Assembly (NCBI GenBank): GCA_943369755.1
Contig: CALROG020000004.1
Location: forward strand, 62,001 to 126,000
Source: CALROG01 sp943369755
GTDB taxonomy: Bacteria; Pseudomonadota; Gammaproteobacteria; Burkholderiales; Burkholderiaceae_C
DNA: 64,000 bases
Reading direction: 5' to 3'
This document shows, piece by piece, positions 8,528 through 18,211 of the stretch (positions are counted from its first letter, which is position 1; each line of letters opens with the position of its first letter). The notes below the pieces were generated by a model. That model had not been told where the DNA came from. It ran no database searches and saw only the letters and a program-made list of their open reading frames with translations. The position numbers and the translations under genes were made by a program.

Positions 8528-10138
8528 ATGAAATTCAACAAATTCAGTCTTACCTGCCTGGCTGTCGCTGCGGCTTGCGCTGCCGGCACCAGCCTGGCGT
8601 CCAGCCACCGCGAAGGGCCGTTCATTACCACTGCGCCCAAGGTGGACGGCACCGACTTCTACATGTTCCGTAGCTACGAGACCGGCCGCGCCGACTATGT
8701 GACGCTGATCGCCAATTACATGCCTTTGCAAGACGGGTACGGCGGCCCCAACTACTTCAAGATGGACCCGAACGCGTTGTATGAAATTCATATCGACAAC
8801 AACGGCGACGCGAAAGAAGACCTCACCTTCCAGTTTCGCTTCAACAACACACTGGCCAATGCTGGCAAGGGCGTGGAACTGCCAATTGGCGGCAAGTCAG
8901 TGGCCATTGCACTGACGCAGGCAGGCGCAGTGGCCAACCTGTCGGACGCCAACCTCAACGTGGCTGAAACCTACAGCGTCAACATCGTGCGTGGCGACCG
9001 CCGCAAGGGCACAGTGCAGGCGGTCACCAAGGCCGCCGGGTCAGCCAGTTTTGAGAAACCGGTGGACTACATCGGCGTCAAGACACTGGGCAACGCTGCG
9101 GCCTACGCCAGCTATGCCGGCAAGCATGTGCATGACGTGAAGATCCCGGGCTGCCCGGCCGGCAAAGACACCGGCAAGGTGTTTGTGGGCCAGCGCCAGG
9201 AAGGCTTTGCGGTCAACCTCGGCCCGATTTTTGACCTGGTGAACGCCACTGCGGCGCAGATCACTAACCCGGCCCTGATCAATGCCTTTGCCGCCAACTC
9301 GATCCAGGACAAGAACGTCACCTCCATGGCGATTGAAATCCACAAGGACTGCCTGACCACTGGTACCGAGCCGGTAGTGGGCGGCTGGACCACGGCCAGC
9401 CTGCGCCAGGCCCGCCTGCTGTCGGGCGCGCCTGCTTCCGGCCTGCAGACCAGCGAGAAGCCCGGCGGCGCCTGGACGCAGGTCTCGCGCCTGGGCAACC
9501 CGCTGGTCAACGAAGTGGTGATCGGCCTGCGCGACAAGGACAAGTTCAACGCGTCCAAGCCCAGCGGCGACGGCCAGTTCCTGGATTACGTGACCAACCC
9601 CACACTGCCCGCGCTGTTGGGCCTGGTGCTGACCGGTGATACCGCAGGCCTGGCACCGACCAATTTTCCGCGCACCGACCTGGCCACCACGTTCCTGACC
9701 GGCATCACCGGCGTGAACAAGCCGGCAACCGTCACGCCGTCTGAAATGCTGCGCCTGAACACGGCCATTGCGCCGGTGGCTTTTGCCGAGCAAAACCGCC
9801 TGGGCGTGGCCGGTGAAGTGCTTCGGGTCGGTGGGGTGGCCAACCTGGCCCAGGCAAAAGACCTGGCGGGCTTTCCGAACGGCCGCCGCCCCAAAGACGA
9901 CGTGGTTGACATCGCATTGGTGGCCATGCTGGGCGGCCTGTGCGTGATCAATGGCGACAACGACGCGCTCAAGCTCAACAGCATTCCGGGCGTAGCCGGT
10001 GCGACGTCGTCGTGCAAGGCCTCCAGCGTGCCGCTGGGTGCCACGTCTGCCAGCGTGCATGACGGCGTAGACCAGGCGGTGGTGCCGTTCCTTAGCGGTT
10101 TCCCGTACCTGAACACCCCTGTCCCTGGCTCGAAGTAA
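8528..10138 (+). CDS. DUF4331 domain protein, secreted
   Basis: This 536-residue protein has a signal peptide (cleavage near ASS, about residue 26) followed at once by the DUF4331 hallmark SSHREGPFIT and DGTDFYMFRSYE. The whole mature chain appears to be one DUF4331 unit. Four cysteines are scattered in the mature chain and could form disulfides. AGGAG precedes the start. The molecular function of the family is not known to me. Position in the ECF-controlled-looking island suggests an envelope protein induced with the ferritin-like protein and cytochrome. Confidence 0.9.
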   Translation: MKFNKFSLTCLAVAAACAAGTSLASSHREGPFITTAPKVDGTDFYMFRSYETGRADYVTLIANYMPLQDGYGGPNYFKMDPNALYEIHIDNNGDAKEDLTFQFRFNNTLANAGKGVELPIGGKSVAIALTQAGAVANLSDANLNVAETYSVNIVRGDRRKGTVQAVTKAAGSASFEKPVDYIGVKTLGNAAAYASYAGKHVHDVKIPGCPAGKDTGKVFVGQRQEGFAVNLGPIFDLVNATAAQITNPALINAFAANSIQDKNVTSMAIEIHKDCLTTGTEPVVGGWTTASLRQARLLSGAPASGLQTSEKPGGAWTQVSRLGNPLVNEVVIGLRDKDKFNASKPSGDGQFLDYVTNPTLPALLGLVLTGDTAGLAPTNFPRTDLATTFLTGITGVNKPATVTPSEMLRLNTAIAPVAFAEQNRLGVAGEVLRVGGVANLAQAKDLAGFPNGRRPKDDVVDIALVAMLGGLCVINGDNDALKLNSIPGVAGATSSCKASSVPLGATSASVHDGVDQAVVPFLSGFPYLNTPVPGSK

Positions 10139-10154
10139 ACCCCAAGGAAACACC

Positions 10155-10439
10155 ATGAAATCGTTTCAATCCAATCGCCTGCATCTGGGCCTGGTGGCTG
10201 GCGTGCTCTCGCTGGCGGCCTGTGGTGGTGGCGGCGGCAGTAGTGACGCCAGTGTTGTGGCACCCACTGCGCCACCAGTGGCTGTGACTGATGTTCCGGC
10301 ATCGGCAAGTGCCAGCGCCGCCGGGGCCACCACGTTCGTCAGCAGTGTGGCCAGCGCTTCGGACAACACCGCTGAGCCGCTGGTGGTGGGCGAAGCCGTG
10401 CTGGCCACCAGCGACACCGACGAACCCGCCAGTATCTGA
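10155..10439 (+). CDS. Small putative lipoprotein, Gly/Ser/Ala-rich
   Basis: This 94-residue product has a lipoprotein signal: a hydrophobic stretch, then lipobox LAAC at about 22-25, followed by a Gly5-Ser2 run (CGGGGGSS). The rest is low-complexity Ala/Ser/Thr/Val. AAGGA lies about 9 bp before the ATG, and the gene follows the DUF4331 gene by 16 bp. It probably sits in the outer membrane or at the periplasmic face. No family is recognised. Confidence 0.65.
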   Translation: MKSFQSNRLHLGLVAGVLSLAACGGGGGSSDASVVAPTAPPVAVTDVPASASASAAGATTFVSSVASASDNTAEPLVVGEAVLATSDTDEPASI

Positions 10440-10444
10440 GTTGA

Positions 10445-11680
10445 TCAGAACAGCTGGTCTGAAGCCACTATCATTTTGATAGTGGCTGACCCATTACTGG
10501 TGCGGGCTACAGCCTGTTTTGATGCATTTTCAAGGCGTACCAAGCCACCCACCCGCACCCCCAGCAGCCTGATCCGTGGCCCCAGGTCCACCCGCTTGAG
10601 GCACAGGCCGGCAGTGTGGCGAATGGTCTTTGCGTCTGCGGTTGGCTCGGCCAGTGTCTGGTCGCGCGTGACGACCTTGAAGTCGGTGTAGCGCAGTTTC
10701 ATGCCAATGGTCTTGCCCAGGTAGCCCTTGCGTTGCAGGTCGCCAGCCACCTGCTCGCACAGGCGGGTGAACACCGCGCCCAGTTCGGCTTTGTCGTGCA
10801 CAGCGTGCAGGTCGCGGTCAAAGGTGGTTTCGCGGCTCATCGACACGGGCTCGCTTTCGGTCACCACCGGCCGGTCGTCGCGGCCCCAGGCGGCGTCGTG
10901 CATCCAGGCACCGTAGGTTTTGCCAAAGTTGTCTATCAACCAGTCACGCGGTTGCGCCGCCATGTCGCCAATCGTCATCAGGTGCAGCTTGTGCAGCTTC
11001 AGCTCGGCCTTGGGGCCAATGCCGTTGATTTTGCGCACCGGCAGGGGCCAGATTTTCGTCTGCACATCGTCGGGGTGCAGCACCGATATGCCGTTGGGCT
11101 TGTTGAATTCGCTGGCCATCTTGGCAATCAGCTTGTTGGGTGCCACGCCGATGGAGCAGGTCAGGCCGGTGGCTTCGTGGATGCTTTTCTGGATCAGCCG
11201 CGCCAGTACCCGGCCGCCTTCGCGCTGGCCACCAGGCACGTCGGTGAAGTCGATGTACACCTCGTCGACGCCCCGGTCTTCCACCAGCGGCGCGATGTCG
11301 CGGATGATGGCTTTGAACTGGCGCGAGTACTTGCGTACTTCTTCAAAGTCCACCGGCAGCAAAATGGCCTGCGGGCACAGTTTGGCCGCCTTCATCAGCC
11401 CCATGGCCGAGCCCACGCCAAACTGCCGCGCGGCGTAGGTGGCGGTGGTAATCACGCCGCGCCCGGCATAGCCGGTAAGGCGTGGAAAGGCGTCCATCGG
11501 AATCTCGTGCGTCGGCAGCCCGGCGTACTGCGTGCTCAGGGCCTCGTCCAGCCGCCGCCTGCCACCCCCAATCACCACCGCCAGCCCCTTGAGCTGCGGG
11601 TAGCGCAGCAGCTCGACGGACGCGTAGAACGCGTCCATGTCCAGGTGGGCAATGCGGCGAATGGGGGCGGTGGCAGTCAC
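10445..11680 (-). CDS. dinB: DNA polymerase IV (Y-family)
   Basis: This 411-residue protein shows the Y-family catalytic motifs HLDMDAFYASVE (about 12-23) and DRGVDEVYIDFTD (about 135-147), plus a helix-hairpin-helix near INGIGPKAELKLH. A ~30-residue insertion near 45-75 separates the first motif from TATYAARQFGVGSAMG. The enzyme does error-prone translesion synthesis. The last ~25 codons are built from a copy of the dispersed repeat (10463-10514), so the C-terminal tail is repeat-derived and no clear beta-clamp motif is visible at the extreme end. No LexA-box-like site was seen upstream. Confidence 0.94.
   Translation of the reverse strand: MTATAPIRRIAHLDMDAFYASVELLRYPQLKGLAVVIGGGRRRLDEALSTQYAGLPTHEIPMDAFPRLTGYAGRGVITTATYAARQFGVGSAMGLMKAAKLCPQAILLPVDFEEVRKYSRQFKAIIRDIAPLVEDRGVDEVYIDFTDVPGGQREGGRVLARLIQKSIHEATGLTCSIGVAPNKLIAKMASEFNKPNGISVLHPDDVQTKIWPLPVRKINGIGPKAELKLHKLHLMTIGDMAAQPRDWLIDNFGKTYGAWMHDAAWGRDDRPVVTESEPVSMSRETTFDRDLHAVHDKAELGAVFTRLCEQVAGDLQRKGYLGKTIGMKLRYTDFKVVTRDQTLAEPTADAKTIRHTAGLCLKRVDLGPRIRLLGVRVGGLVRLENASKQAVARTSNGSATIKMIVASDQLF
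10463..10514 (+). repeat. Dispersed repeat, copy A (inside dinB 3' end)
   Basis: A perfect 10-bp inverted repeat, AGCCACTATC (10463-10472), loop ATTTT, GATAGTGGCT (10478-10487), is followed by a tail ending TGCGGGCTACAGCC. It shares the hairpin-plus-tail layout of the other copies listed. It is read through by dinB on the minus strand without a stop and forms the C-terminal tail. Confidence 0.75.
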
Positions 11681-11728
11681 GCCGCAAGCATAGCGGCGCA
11701 GCGCAAGCTTATGCGGGTGCCGTGCCGG

Positions 11729-12886
11729 TCAGGGCGAGCCCGGGTAGTTGCCCGGCAGCAAAATGGACCGGTCGACGTTCTGGATATTGGTGTGGCCGCA
11801 GAAGGCCATGGTGATGTCCAGTTCCTTGTGGATGATTTGCAGTGCCTTGAGCACGCCTTCTTCGCCCATGGCCCCCAAGCCGTAAACCATGGCGCGACCG
11901 ATCATGGTGCCGCGCGCGCCCAGCGCCCAGGCCTTCAGCACGTCTTGCCCGCTGCGGATGCCACCATCCATCCAGACTTCGATCTGCGACCCGACGGCGG
12001 CCACAATCGCCGGCAGTGCCTCAATGCTGCTTTGCGCGCCGTCAAGCTGACGCCCGCCATGGTTGCTGACCACAATCGCGTCGGCACCGCTATGCACCGC
12101 CAGCCTGGCGTCTTCCACGTCCTGAATGCCCTTGAGAATGAGCTTGCCGCCCCATTGCTGCTTGACCCAGGCGACATCATCCCAGTTCAGCCGGGGGTCA
12201 AACTGCTCATTGGTCCAGGACGCCAGTGATTTCATGTTGGTGACCGCCTTCACATGGCCCACCAGGTTGCCAAAGCTGTGGCGGCGGGTGCCGGCCATGC
12301 CCAGGCACCAGCGCGGCTTGGTCATCAGGTTGATGATGTTGGCCAGGGTGGGGCGGGGCGGGGCGGTCAGGCCGTTCTTCAAATCTTTATGGCGCTGACC
12401 GATCACCTGCAGGTCCAGCGTGAGCACCAGCGCACTGCACTTCGCCGTTTTGCAGCGGTCGATCATGCGGGCCATGGCGTCGCGGTCACGCATCATGTAG
12501 AGCTGGAACCAGAAGGGCGCTTTGGTGTGGGCGGCGATGTCTTCGATGGAGCAAATACTCATGGTCGACAGCGTGAAGGGGATGCCAAAGCGCTCGGCCG
12601 CCCTGGCTGCCTTGATTTCACCGTCGGCACTTTGCATGCCGGTCAGGCCCACGGGTGCGATGCATACCGGCATCTTGGTGTCCTGGCCGACCATCTGGGT
12701 GGCTGTGCTGCGGTTTTCCATGTTCACCGCCACCCGCTGTCGCAGCTTGATGCGCTGGAAGTCGGCCTCGTTGGCGCGATAGGTGCTCTCGGTCCAGCTG
12801 CCAGAGTCGGCGTAGTCGTAGAACATGCGCGGCACGCGCTTCTTGGCCAGCACGCGCAGGTCTTCGATGTTGGTAATCACGGTCAT
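11729..12886 (-). CDS. lldD: FMN-dependent alpha-hydroxy-acid dehydrogenase (L-lactate dehydrogenase-like)
   Basis: This 385-residue TIM-barrel flavoenzyme has the family active-site signature VSNHGGRQLDGA (about 261-272, catalytic His) followed by VWMDGGIRSG and ALGARGTMIGRA, which bind the FMN phosphate. An N-terminal Tyr in RMFYDYADSGSW and FQLYMMRD fit lactate/glycolate oxidase-type enzymes. The start at 12886 is preceded by GAGGAG; a GTG/ATG 21 nt upstream is possible but less likely. It probably oxidises L-lactate or another 2-hydroxyacid and passes electrons to the respiratory chain. The lldD symbol is a best guess. Confidence 0.85.
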   Translation of the reverse strand: MTVITNIEDLRVLAKKRVPRMFYDYADSGSWTESTYRANEADFQRIKLRQRVAVNMENRSTATQMVGQDTKMPVCIAPVGLTGMQSADGEIKAARAAERFGIPFTLSTMSICSIEDIAAHTKAPFWFQLYMMRDRDAMARMIDRCKTAKCSALVLTLDLQVIGQRHKDLKNGLTAPPRPTLANIINLMTKPRWCLGMAGTRRHSFGNLVGHVKAVTNMKSLASWTNEQFDPRLNWDDVAWVKQQWGGKLILKGIQDVEDARLAVHSGADAIVVSNHGGRQLDGAQSSIEALPAIVAAVGSQIEVWMDGGIRSGQDVLKAWALGARGTMIGRAMVYGLGAMGEEGVLKALQIIHKELDITMAFCGHTNIQNVDRSILLPGNYPGSP

Positions 12887-13007
12887 GGGTGTCTCCTCGA
12901 ATGACACCGATGCTAGCGGCTTTGTTCGCTTGGGGGTTTGAAGAAAATTGCAGCGCGCTGCCAGGCTTTCAAAAAATCCTCATGCTGGCCTGCGGCGATG
13001 CGCCGCT

Positions 13008-14324
13008 TCAGGGGTACAGCCCGCGCAGCTCGCGCGTATGCAAAATCCGCTTGCAGGCCACGATGAAGGTGGCAGTGCGCAGCGTGACCTTGTTGTCCTG
13101 CGCCACCTGCCAGATGCTGGCGAATGCGGCGCGCATGATGCGCACCAGGCGGGCATTGATTTCTTCCTCGTCCCAGAAGAAGCTGGAGAAGTCTTGCACC
13201 CACTCAAAGTAGCTCACCGTCACGCCGCCTGCGTTGGCAATCACATCCGGCAGCACCAGAATGTTGCGCTCTTTCAGGATGTCGTCCGCCTCGGGGGTGG
13301 TGGGGCCGTTGGCGCCTTCGATCACCATGCGGGCCTTGATGCGCCCTGCGTTGGCCCGGGTGATCTGGGCCTCCAGCGCAGCCGGGATCAGGATGTCGCA
13401 TTCCACGTCCCAGAACAGGTCGTTGGCAATGACTTCAGCGCCTTCGAAACCGGCCACCGTGCGGTGCTGCGCCACATGCTTTAACAACTCGGGTACGTTC
13501 AGGCCGGCTTCGCGGTAGATGGTGCCGCCGTGGTCCTGCACCGCCACCACCCTTGCGCCGGTTTCGGCAAACAGCTTGGCCGCAATGCCGCCCACGTTGC
13601 CAAAGCCCTGCACCGCCACGCGGGCCTGGGAAACGTCCAGGCCGATGTGCTTGGCCGCCTCCACGCCGACGGTAAACACGCCGCGGCCCGTGGCTTCCAC
13701 TCGCCCGAGCGAGCCGCCCAGGTCAATCGGTTTGCCCGTGACCACGCCGGTGGCGGTGGACCCCTGGTTCATGGAATAGGTGTCCATCATCCAGGCCATG
13801 ATCTGGCCGTCGGTGTTGACGTCGGGCGCCGGGATGTCTTTGTTGGGGCCGATGATGATGCCGATCTCGCTGGTGTAGCGGCGCGTGATGCGCTCCAGCT
13901 CGGCGCGCGACAGGGTGCGCGGGTCAACCCGGATACCGCCCTTGGCACCGCCGTAGGGCACGTTCACTGCCGCGTTCTTGATCGACATCCAGGCTGACAG
14001 CGCCATCACTTCCGACAGCGTTACATCCTGGTGAAAGCGCACACCGCCCTTGCCGGGGCCGCGCGATGTGTTGTGTTGCACGCGGTAGCCTTCGTAGTGG
14101 GCCACGGTGCCGTCGTCCAGGTGGATCGGCACGTCCACAATCAGCGCCCGCTTGGGGCGTTTGAGGGTTTCAACCCAGCGCGACAGATGGCCCAGGTAAG
14201 GCGTGACGCGGTCCACTTGTTGCAAATAGATGCCCCAGGGGCCGAGGTTGCTCGCGTCCAGATAAGAGGGCAGGGCGTTTGGGGACGGCGCAGCGGTGGA
14301 AGTGGAACCGGGTGCTTGTGACAT
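13008..14324 (-). CDS. gdhA: Glutamate dehydrogenase (Glu/Leu/Phe/Val family)
   Basis: This 438-residue protein has the dimerisation and substrate domain with the catalytic lysine in [14 protein letters not shown] (about 110-123), preceded by [10 protein letters not shown]. The nucleotide-binding Rossmann domain has [10 protein letters not shown] (about 232-241). It reversibly converts glutamate to 2-oxoglutarate and ammonia. AGGAG lies a few bases before the start at 14324; an in-frame upstream start at 14402 would add 26 unconserved residues. Coenzyme preference (NAD or NADP) cannot be decided with confidence. Confidence 0.93.
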   Translation of the reverse strand: MSQAPGSTSTAAPSPNALPSYLDASNLGPWGIYLQQVDRVTPYLGHLSRWVETLKRPKRALIVDVPIHLDDGTVAHYEGYRVQHNTSRGPGKGGVRFHQDVTLSEVMALSAWMSIKNAAVNVPYGGAKGGIRVDPRTLSRAELERITRRYTSEIGIIIGPNKDIPAPDVNTDGQIMAWMMDTYSMNQGSTATGVVTGKPIDLGGSLGRVEATGRGVFTVGVEAAKHIGLDVSQARVAVQGFGNVGGIAAKLFAETGARVVAVQDHGGTIYREAGLNVPELLKHVAQHRTVAGFEGAEVIANDLFWDVECDILIPAALEAQITRANAGRIKARMVIEGANGPTTPEADDILKERNILVLPDVIANAGGVTVSYFEWVQDFSSFFWDEEEINARLVRIMRAAFASIWQVAQDNKVTLRTATFIVACKRILHTRELRGLYP

Positions 14325-14473
14325 GGAGACTCCTGATGGGCTTGGGGAACGGGTCGGTAACCCGAGGCCGCAAGCGTAGGCGTCTCGTTGTTCAAAGTCC
14401 AAGGCCGTGTTGGCCGTTGGTTATGCAAAAATCACATAACCATGTTGGCGTGCTAACGGACTGGGGTGTCGGC

Positions 14474-15889
14474 TTACCCCAACCGCCCACGGTGCCGCGC
14501 GATTTGGGTGCGCACCTGCGCCGGTGCGGTGCCGCCCAACGTGTTGCGGGCGTTCAGCGAGCCACGCAAGCTCAAGGCTTCGTAGACGTCTTTTTCAATC
14601 GCCGGGTTGAATTCTTTCAGCACCGCCAGCGGCAGCTCGGACAAGTCCACGTTGTGCGAGATTGCGGCCTTCACGGCATGCGCGACCGTCTCATGTGCGT
14701 CGCGAAACGGCAGGCCCTTTTTCACCAGATAGTCCGCCAGGTCGGTGGCGGTGGCGTAGCCGCGCAGCGCGGCCTGTTCCATGGCCTGGGGCTTCACCGT
14801 GATGCCGCCCACCATGTCGGCAAAGATGCGCAGCGTGTCTTTCAGGGTGTCCACCGTGTCGAACAGCGGCTCCTTGTCTTCCTGGTTGTCCTTGTTGTAG
14901 GCCAGGGGTTGGCCCTTCATCAGGGTTAGCAGGCCCATCAGGTGGCCAACCACGCGCCCGGTTTTGCCGCGGGCCAGCTCGGGCACGTCGGGGTTTTTCT
15001 TCTGCGGCATGATCGAGCTGCCGGTGGTGAAGCGGTCGGCGATTTGAATGAAGCCGAAGTTCTGGCTCATCCACAGAATCAGCTCCTCACTGAGGCGGCT
15101 CACATGCACCATGCACAGGCTGGCCGCAGCGGTGAATTCAATGGCGAAGTCGCGGTCGCTCACAGCGTCCAGGCTGTTCTGGCAGACGCAGGGCTGGCCC
15201 TTTTCATCAACCATGCCCAGTGCTTTGGCCACCGCCTCGCGGTCCAGCGGATAGCTGGTTCCAGCCAGCGCGGCGCTGCCCAGCGGCAGGCGGTTGACGC
15301 GCTTACGCACGTCGCCCAGGCGTTCGGCGTCACGCGCAAACATTTCCACATAGGCCAGCATGTGGTGGCCAAAGCTTACCGGCTGGGCCACCTGCAGATG
15401 GGTAAAGCCAGGCATCACGACCTCAACGTTTTTGTCGGCAATCTCTACCAGCGCCTTTTGCAGGTCGGCCAGCAGGGCGTTGATCAGGTCAATCTCGCCA
15501 CGCAGCCACAGCCGCACGTCGGTGGCAACCTGGTCATTGCGGCTGCGCCCGGTGTGCAGCCGCTTGCCGGCGTCGCCCACCAGTTGCGTCAGGCGTGCCT
15601 CGATGTTCAGATGCACGTCTTCCAGGTCGAGCTTCCATTCAAAACTGCCGGCGTCAATTTCGGCTTCGATCTGCGCCATGCCCTGGTGGATGGAGGCCAG
15701 GTCGTCTTTTGAAATGATGCCTTGCGCGCCCAGCATGTCGGCGTGCGCCAGCGAACCCGCAATGTCCGCCTGCCAGAGGCGTTTGTCGAAGAAAACGCTC
15801 GACGTATAGCGTTTGACCAGGTCGCTCATGGGCTCAGAGAACAGCGCTGACCAGGCTTGGGATTTCTTGTCGAGTTGGTTTTGGGACAT
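14474..15889 (-). CDS. argH: Argininosuccinate lyase
   Basis: This 471-residue protein is a fumarase/aspartase-superfamily lyase with the family signature [15 protein letters not shown] (about 281-295) and [14 protein letters not shown] (about 158). It splits argininosuccinate into arginine and fumarate, the last step of arginine synthesis. The start [13 protein letters not shown] matches my memory of related Comamonadaceae proteins. A GTG 33 nt upstream (15922) has an AAGGG-like site and is an alternative. The gene is divergent from the sensor kinase, with about 57 bp between starts. Confidence 0.95.
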   Translation of the reverse strand: MSQNQLDKKSQAWSALFSEPMSDLVKRYTSSVFFDKRLWQADIAGSLAHADMLGAQGIISKDDLASIHQGMAQIEAEIDAGSFEWKLDLEDVHLNIEARLTQLVGDAGKRLHTGRSRNDQVATDVRLWLRGEIDLINALLADLQKALVEIADKNVEVVMPGFTHLQVAQPVSFGHHMLAYVEMFARDAERLGDVRKRVNRLPLGSAALAGTSYPLDREAVAKALGMVDEKGQPCVCQNSLDAVSDRDFAIEFTAAASLCMVHVSRLSEELILWMSQNFGFIQIADRFTTGSSIMPQKKNPDVPELARGKTGRVVGHLMGLLTLMKGQPLAYNKDNQEDKEPLFDTVDTLKDTLRIFADMVGGITVKPQAMEQAALRGYATATDLADYLVKKGLPFRDAHETVAHAVKAAISHNVDLSELPLAVLKEFNPAIEKDVYEALSLRGSLNARNTLGGTAPAQVRTQIARHRGRLG

Positions 15890-15946
15890 GGGTAGGTGAG
15901 AATCGGGTTTTGACCCCGACACGCCCTTAGGTTGGGTGCTTCTTGA

Positions 15947-16996
15947 ATGCAGGACTCACAAATTTTATCGGCCTTCCAGGATCTGGCCTCGCGGCCACCG
16001 CATGAGCCGCCGCCACGGGTACTGGTGTTCGACGCCTGCCAGACCGGTGTGATTCTGCGCGCGGTGCTGTTTGTGGAGTCTGTGGTGGGCGTGGGCGCGA
16101 TGTTCGGAGCGGTCTCTTTCATGGACTGGCTGGGCCGCCTGTCGATTCTTACGGGCGCTGCATTGCCAGCCACGCTGGCCTGGCTGATTGCCGCCTGCAG
16201 CCTCAAGAAGCTGCTGGCCCGGTTGCCCAACGAGGCGCAGTACGCCTGTGGTGTGTTGCTGGGCGTACTGGCAGGCTTGTATGGTTGTGCCCTGCTGGCG
16301 CTGGTCGGCTTTGCGGACAAGACCCCCTGGGTCGGGTCTGCCTTTGCCGGGGCGTTGCTGTCTGCGGCCTTGGTAGCGGCGCTGGTCTGGCGTGCCAAGG
16401 CCCGCACCCCGGCGGACACCACGGCAAGGTTGACCGAATTGCAGGCCCGCATCCGGCCACACTTTCTCTTCAATACGCTGAACAGCGCGATTGCCCTGGT
16501 GCGCGCTGACCCGGCCCGCGCCGAGGCCTTGCTGGAAGACCTGAGCGACCTGTTCCGCCACGCGCTGATGGACCAAAGCGGCGCTGTGACATTGGCCGAA
16601 GAGGTGGCGCTGGCCAAGCGCTACCTGGCCATTGAACAGGTGCGCTTTGGCGAACGGCTGCAAGTGGAATGGGCGCTGGACCCGGCTGCGAACGAGGCCA
16701 GCGTGCCGCCCCTGATGCTGCAGCCGCTGGTGGAAAACGCAGTGAAGCATGGCGTCGAGCCCAGTGAACGCGGGGCCCAGATTCGAGTCAGCACCCAGCG
16801 CCGGGGCAGCATCGTGGTCATCAAGGTCACCAATACGGTGCCGTCGGGCCAAGGACGGCCGGGCCATGGCCTGGCGCTGGCCAATGTGCGCGACCGCCTG
16901 AACCTGTTGCACGATGTGCAGGGGCAGTTTCAGGCCGCGTTGAAAGATGGCTTGTTCCAGGTTCGCATTGAAGTTCCGGCCAAGGGGGATTCATGA
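15947..16996 (+). CDS. Sensor histidine kinase, LytS/AlgZ-like
   Basis: This 349-residue protein has about four transmembrane helices (about 35-150) and no periplasmic sensor domain of note. The His_kinase (PF06580) domain follows, with phospho-acceptor H172 in [13 protein letters not shown] and the N-box [11 protein letters not shown] (about 262-272). It is coupled by a 4-nt overlap to a LytTR response regulator. The pair resembles AlgZ (FimS)/AlgR of Pseudomonas, including the nearby argH and hemC, which also flank algZ-algR in pseudomonads. The signal is unknown. Confidence 0.9.
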   Translation: MQDSQILSAFQDLASRPPHEPPPRVLVFDACQTGVILRAVLFVESVVGVGAMFGAVSFMDWLGRLSILTGAALPATLAWLIAACSLKKLLARLPNEAQYACGVLLGVLAGLYGCALLALVGFADKTPWVGSAFAGALLSAALVAALVWRAKARTPADTTARLTELQARIRPHFLFNTLNSAIALVRADPARAEALLEDLSDLFRHALMDQSGAVTLAEEVALAKRYLAIEQVRFGERLQVEWALDPAANEASVPPLMLQPLVENAVKHGVEPSERGAQIRVSTQRRGSIVVIKVTNTVPSGQGRPGHGLALANVRDRLNLLHDVQGQFQAALKDGLFQVRIEVPAKGDS

Positions 16997-17739
16997 GCTT
17001 GAAGGTACTTGTTGTTGATGACGAGCAACTGGCGCGCTCGCGCCTGCGCACGCTGCTGGGTGACTGCAAGGCCCCGCAGGTGCAGGTGGGCGCAGAAGCG
17101 GCCAATGCGGCCCAGGCCATGGCGTACTTGCAGCATGAAGCGTTTGACGCCGTGCTGCTGGACATCCACATGCCGGGGGCCGACGGGATGGCGCTGGCCC
17201 GCGCCATTCGCAACCTGGCGGTTGCGCCGGCTGTGGTGTTTGTCACTGCCCATGCCGAGCACGCGGTGCAGGCCTTTGAAATTGAGGCGGTGGACTACCT
17301 GACCAAGCCTGTCAGGCTTGAGAGATTGCAAGCAGCGCTACAAAAAGTAGAGCGGCTCGTGCAGTCAGGACGCGGGCCGGAGCCCGATTTGCCTCAAGAG
17401 TACTTGCTCATTCAAGACCGGGGACGGACTGAGCGGGTGCCACTGGGCGAGGTCTTGTACTTCAAGGCGGAGCTGAAGTACCTGACGGTTCGCACCGCTG
17501 TGCGCAGCTATATTCTGGACGGCTCGCTCAACGAGCTGGAGGCGCAATACCCCTCGCAGTTCCTGCGGGTACATCGCAACGCGCTGGTGGCGCGCCGCGC
17601 CATGCGCGCGCTGGAAAAGCACATCGACCCTGAAGAAGGCGACGGCTGGGCCCTGCGCCTGACCGGGCTTGACGACGAGCTGCTGGCGGTGTCGCGCCGC
17701 CAGCTGCCTGCCGTGCGCGAGGCGATTGCCGGCGGGTAA
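16993..17739 (+). CDS. LytTR-family response regulator, AlgR-like
   Basis: The protein has 248 residues. The receiver domain (about 1-115) has phospho-acceptor D57 in VLLDIHMPG and conserved K106 in DYLTKPV. The LytTR DNA-binding domain (about 140-245) includes VPLGEVLYFKAELKYLTVRT and FLRVHRNALV. The linker between domains is encoded by a dispersed-repeat copy (17337-17385), giving the segment near KVERLVQSGRGPEP. It probably regulates surface or motility traits, as AlgR does, but the targets are not visible. Confidence 0.92.
   Translation: MSLKVLVVDDEQLARSRLRTLLGDCKAPQVQVGAEAANAAQAMAYLQHEAFDAVLLDIHMPGADGMALARAIRNLAVAPAVVFVTAHAEHAVQAFEIEAVDYLTKPVRLERLQAALQKVERLVQSGRGPEPDLPQEYLLIQDRGRTERVPLGEVLYFKAELKYLTVRTAVRSYILDGSLNELEAQYPSQFLRVHRNALVARRAMRALEKHIDPEEGDGWALRLTGLDDELLAVSRRQLPAVREAIAGG
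17337..17385 (+). repeat. Dispersed repeat, copy B (in algR-like linker)
   Basis: GCTACAAAAAGTAGAGC at 17337-17353 is a short imperfect hairpin. It is followed by GGCTCGTGCAG...CGCGGGCCGGAGCCC, which matches the tail of the other copies (GCGGGCTGCAGGCC in copy E). It codes for the receiver-LytTR linker in frame. Confidence 0.65.
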
Positions 17740-17761
17740 GCCGGTTCGGGCTGGCTGCGCT

Positions 17762-18196
17762 TCAGGAACCTATGACTTCGACGCTGCCGACACCTGCCAT
17801 CATTCGCCGCAGTTGGTCGGCCAGCGAGCCGAACACCTTGCCAATCATGTCGGTCTCAATACCCGAGCCCAGCAGGATGCGGCGGCAGCCGTATTCGTTT
17901 GCGGTCAGGGCAATGGTTTCAACGCGGCGGCCCACCGCAATACTGGTGGTGTAGGGAACGTTGGCGGCGTCCAGCAGGCGGCGCGCTTCCAGCAGGTCTT
18001 CCCGGCCCATTTTTTGTTGTAACTGTTGCAGCTCTTCGGCGCTGAAGTAGGTGGCCACATGCCCGTTGACTTTGGACTGCACGCTTAACAAATGGACTGC
18101 AACATGTTCCCGCTGATGCAGCCTGATGGCCGCCGCGACGGCCGCGCGGGTCTTGGCCTGCTGATCGGGCTGTACCGGAACCAACACTTTTGCCAT
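17762..18196 (-). CDS. Universal stress protein (UspA family)
   Basis: This 144-residue single Usp domain starts with a beta-strand MAKVLVPVQ and ends with LLGSGIETDMIGKVFGSLADQL, a variant of the G-x2-G-x9-G(S/T) ATP-binding signature (about 109-130). Usp proteins are cytoplasmic, often ATP-binding, and help survival under starvation and oxidative stress. The gene converges on the algR-like gene and lies 15 bp downstream of the TerC-family gene in the same direction, so the two may be co-transcribed. Confidence 0.85.
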   Translation of the reverse strand: MAKVLVPVQPDQQAKTRAAVAAAIRLHQREHVAVHLLSVQSKVNGHVATYFSAEELQQLQQKMGREDLLEARRLLDAANVPYTTSIAVGRRVETIALTANEYGCRRILLGSGIETDMIGKVFGSLADQLRRMMAGVGSVEVIGS

Positions 18197-18211
18197 TGCA
18201 AACTCCCGCGT

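Noticed and set aside
11681..11728. LexA (SOS) box upstream of dinB
   Set aside because: No CTGT-N8-ACAG-like motif is visible in the short gap or just upstream.
10616..12229. Open frame of over 500 codons opposite dinB and the lldD-like gene
   Set aside because: It spans two well-supported minus-strand genes and their gap; composition is typical of an antisense shadow.
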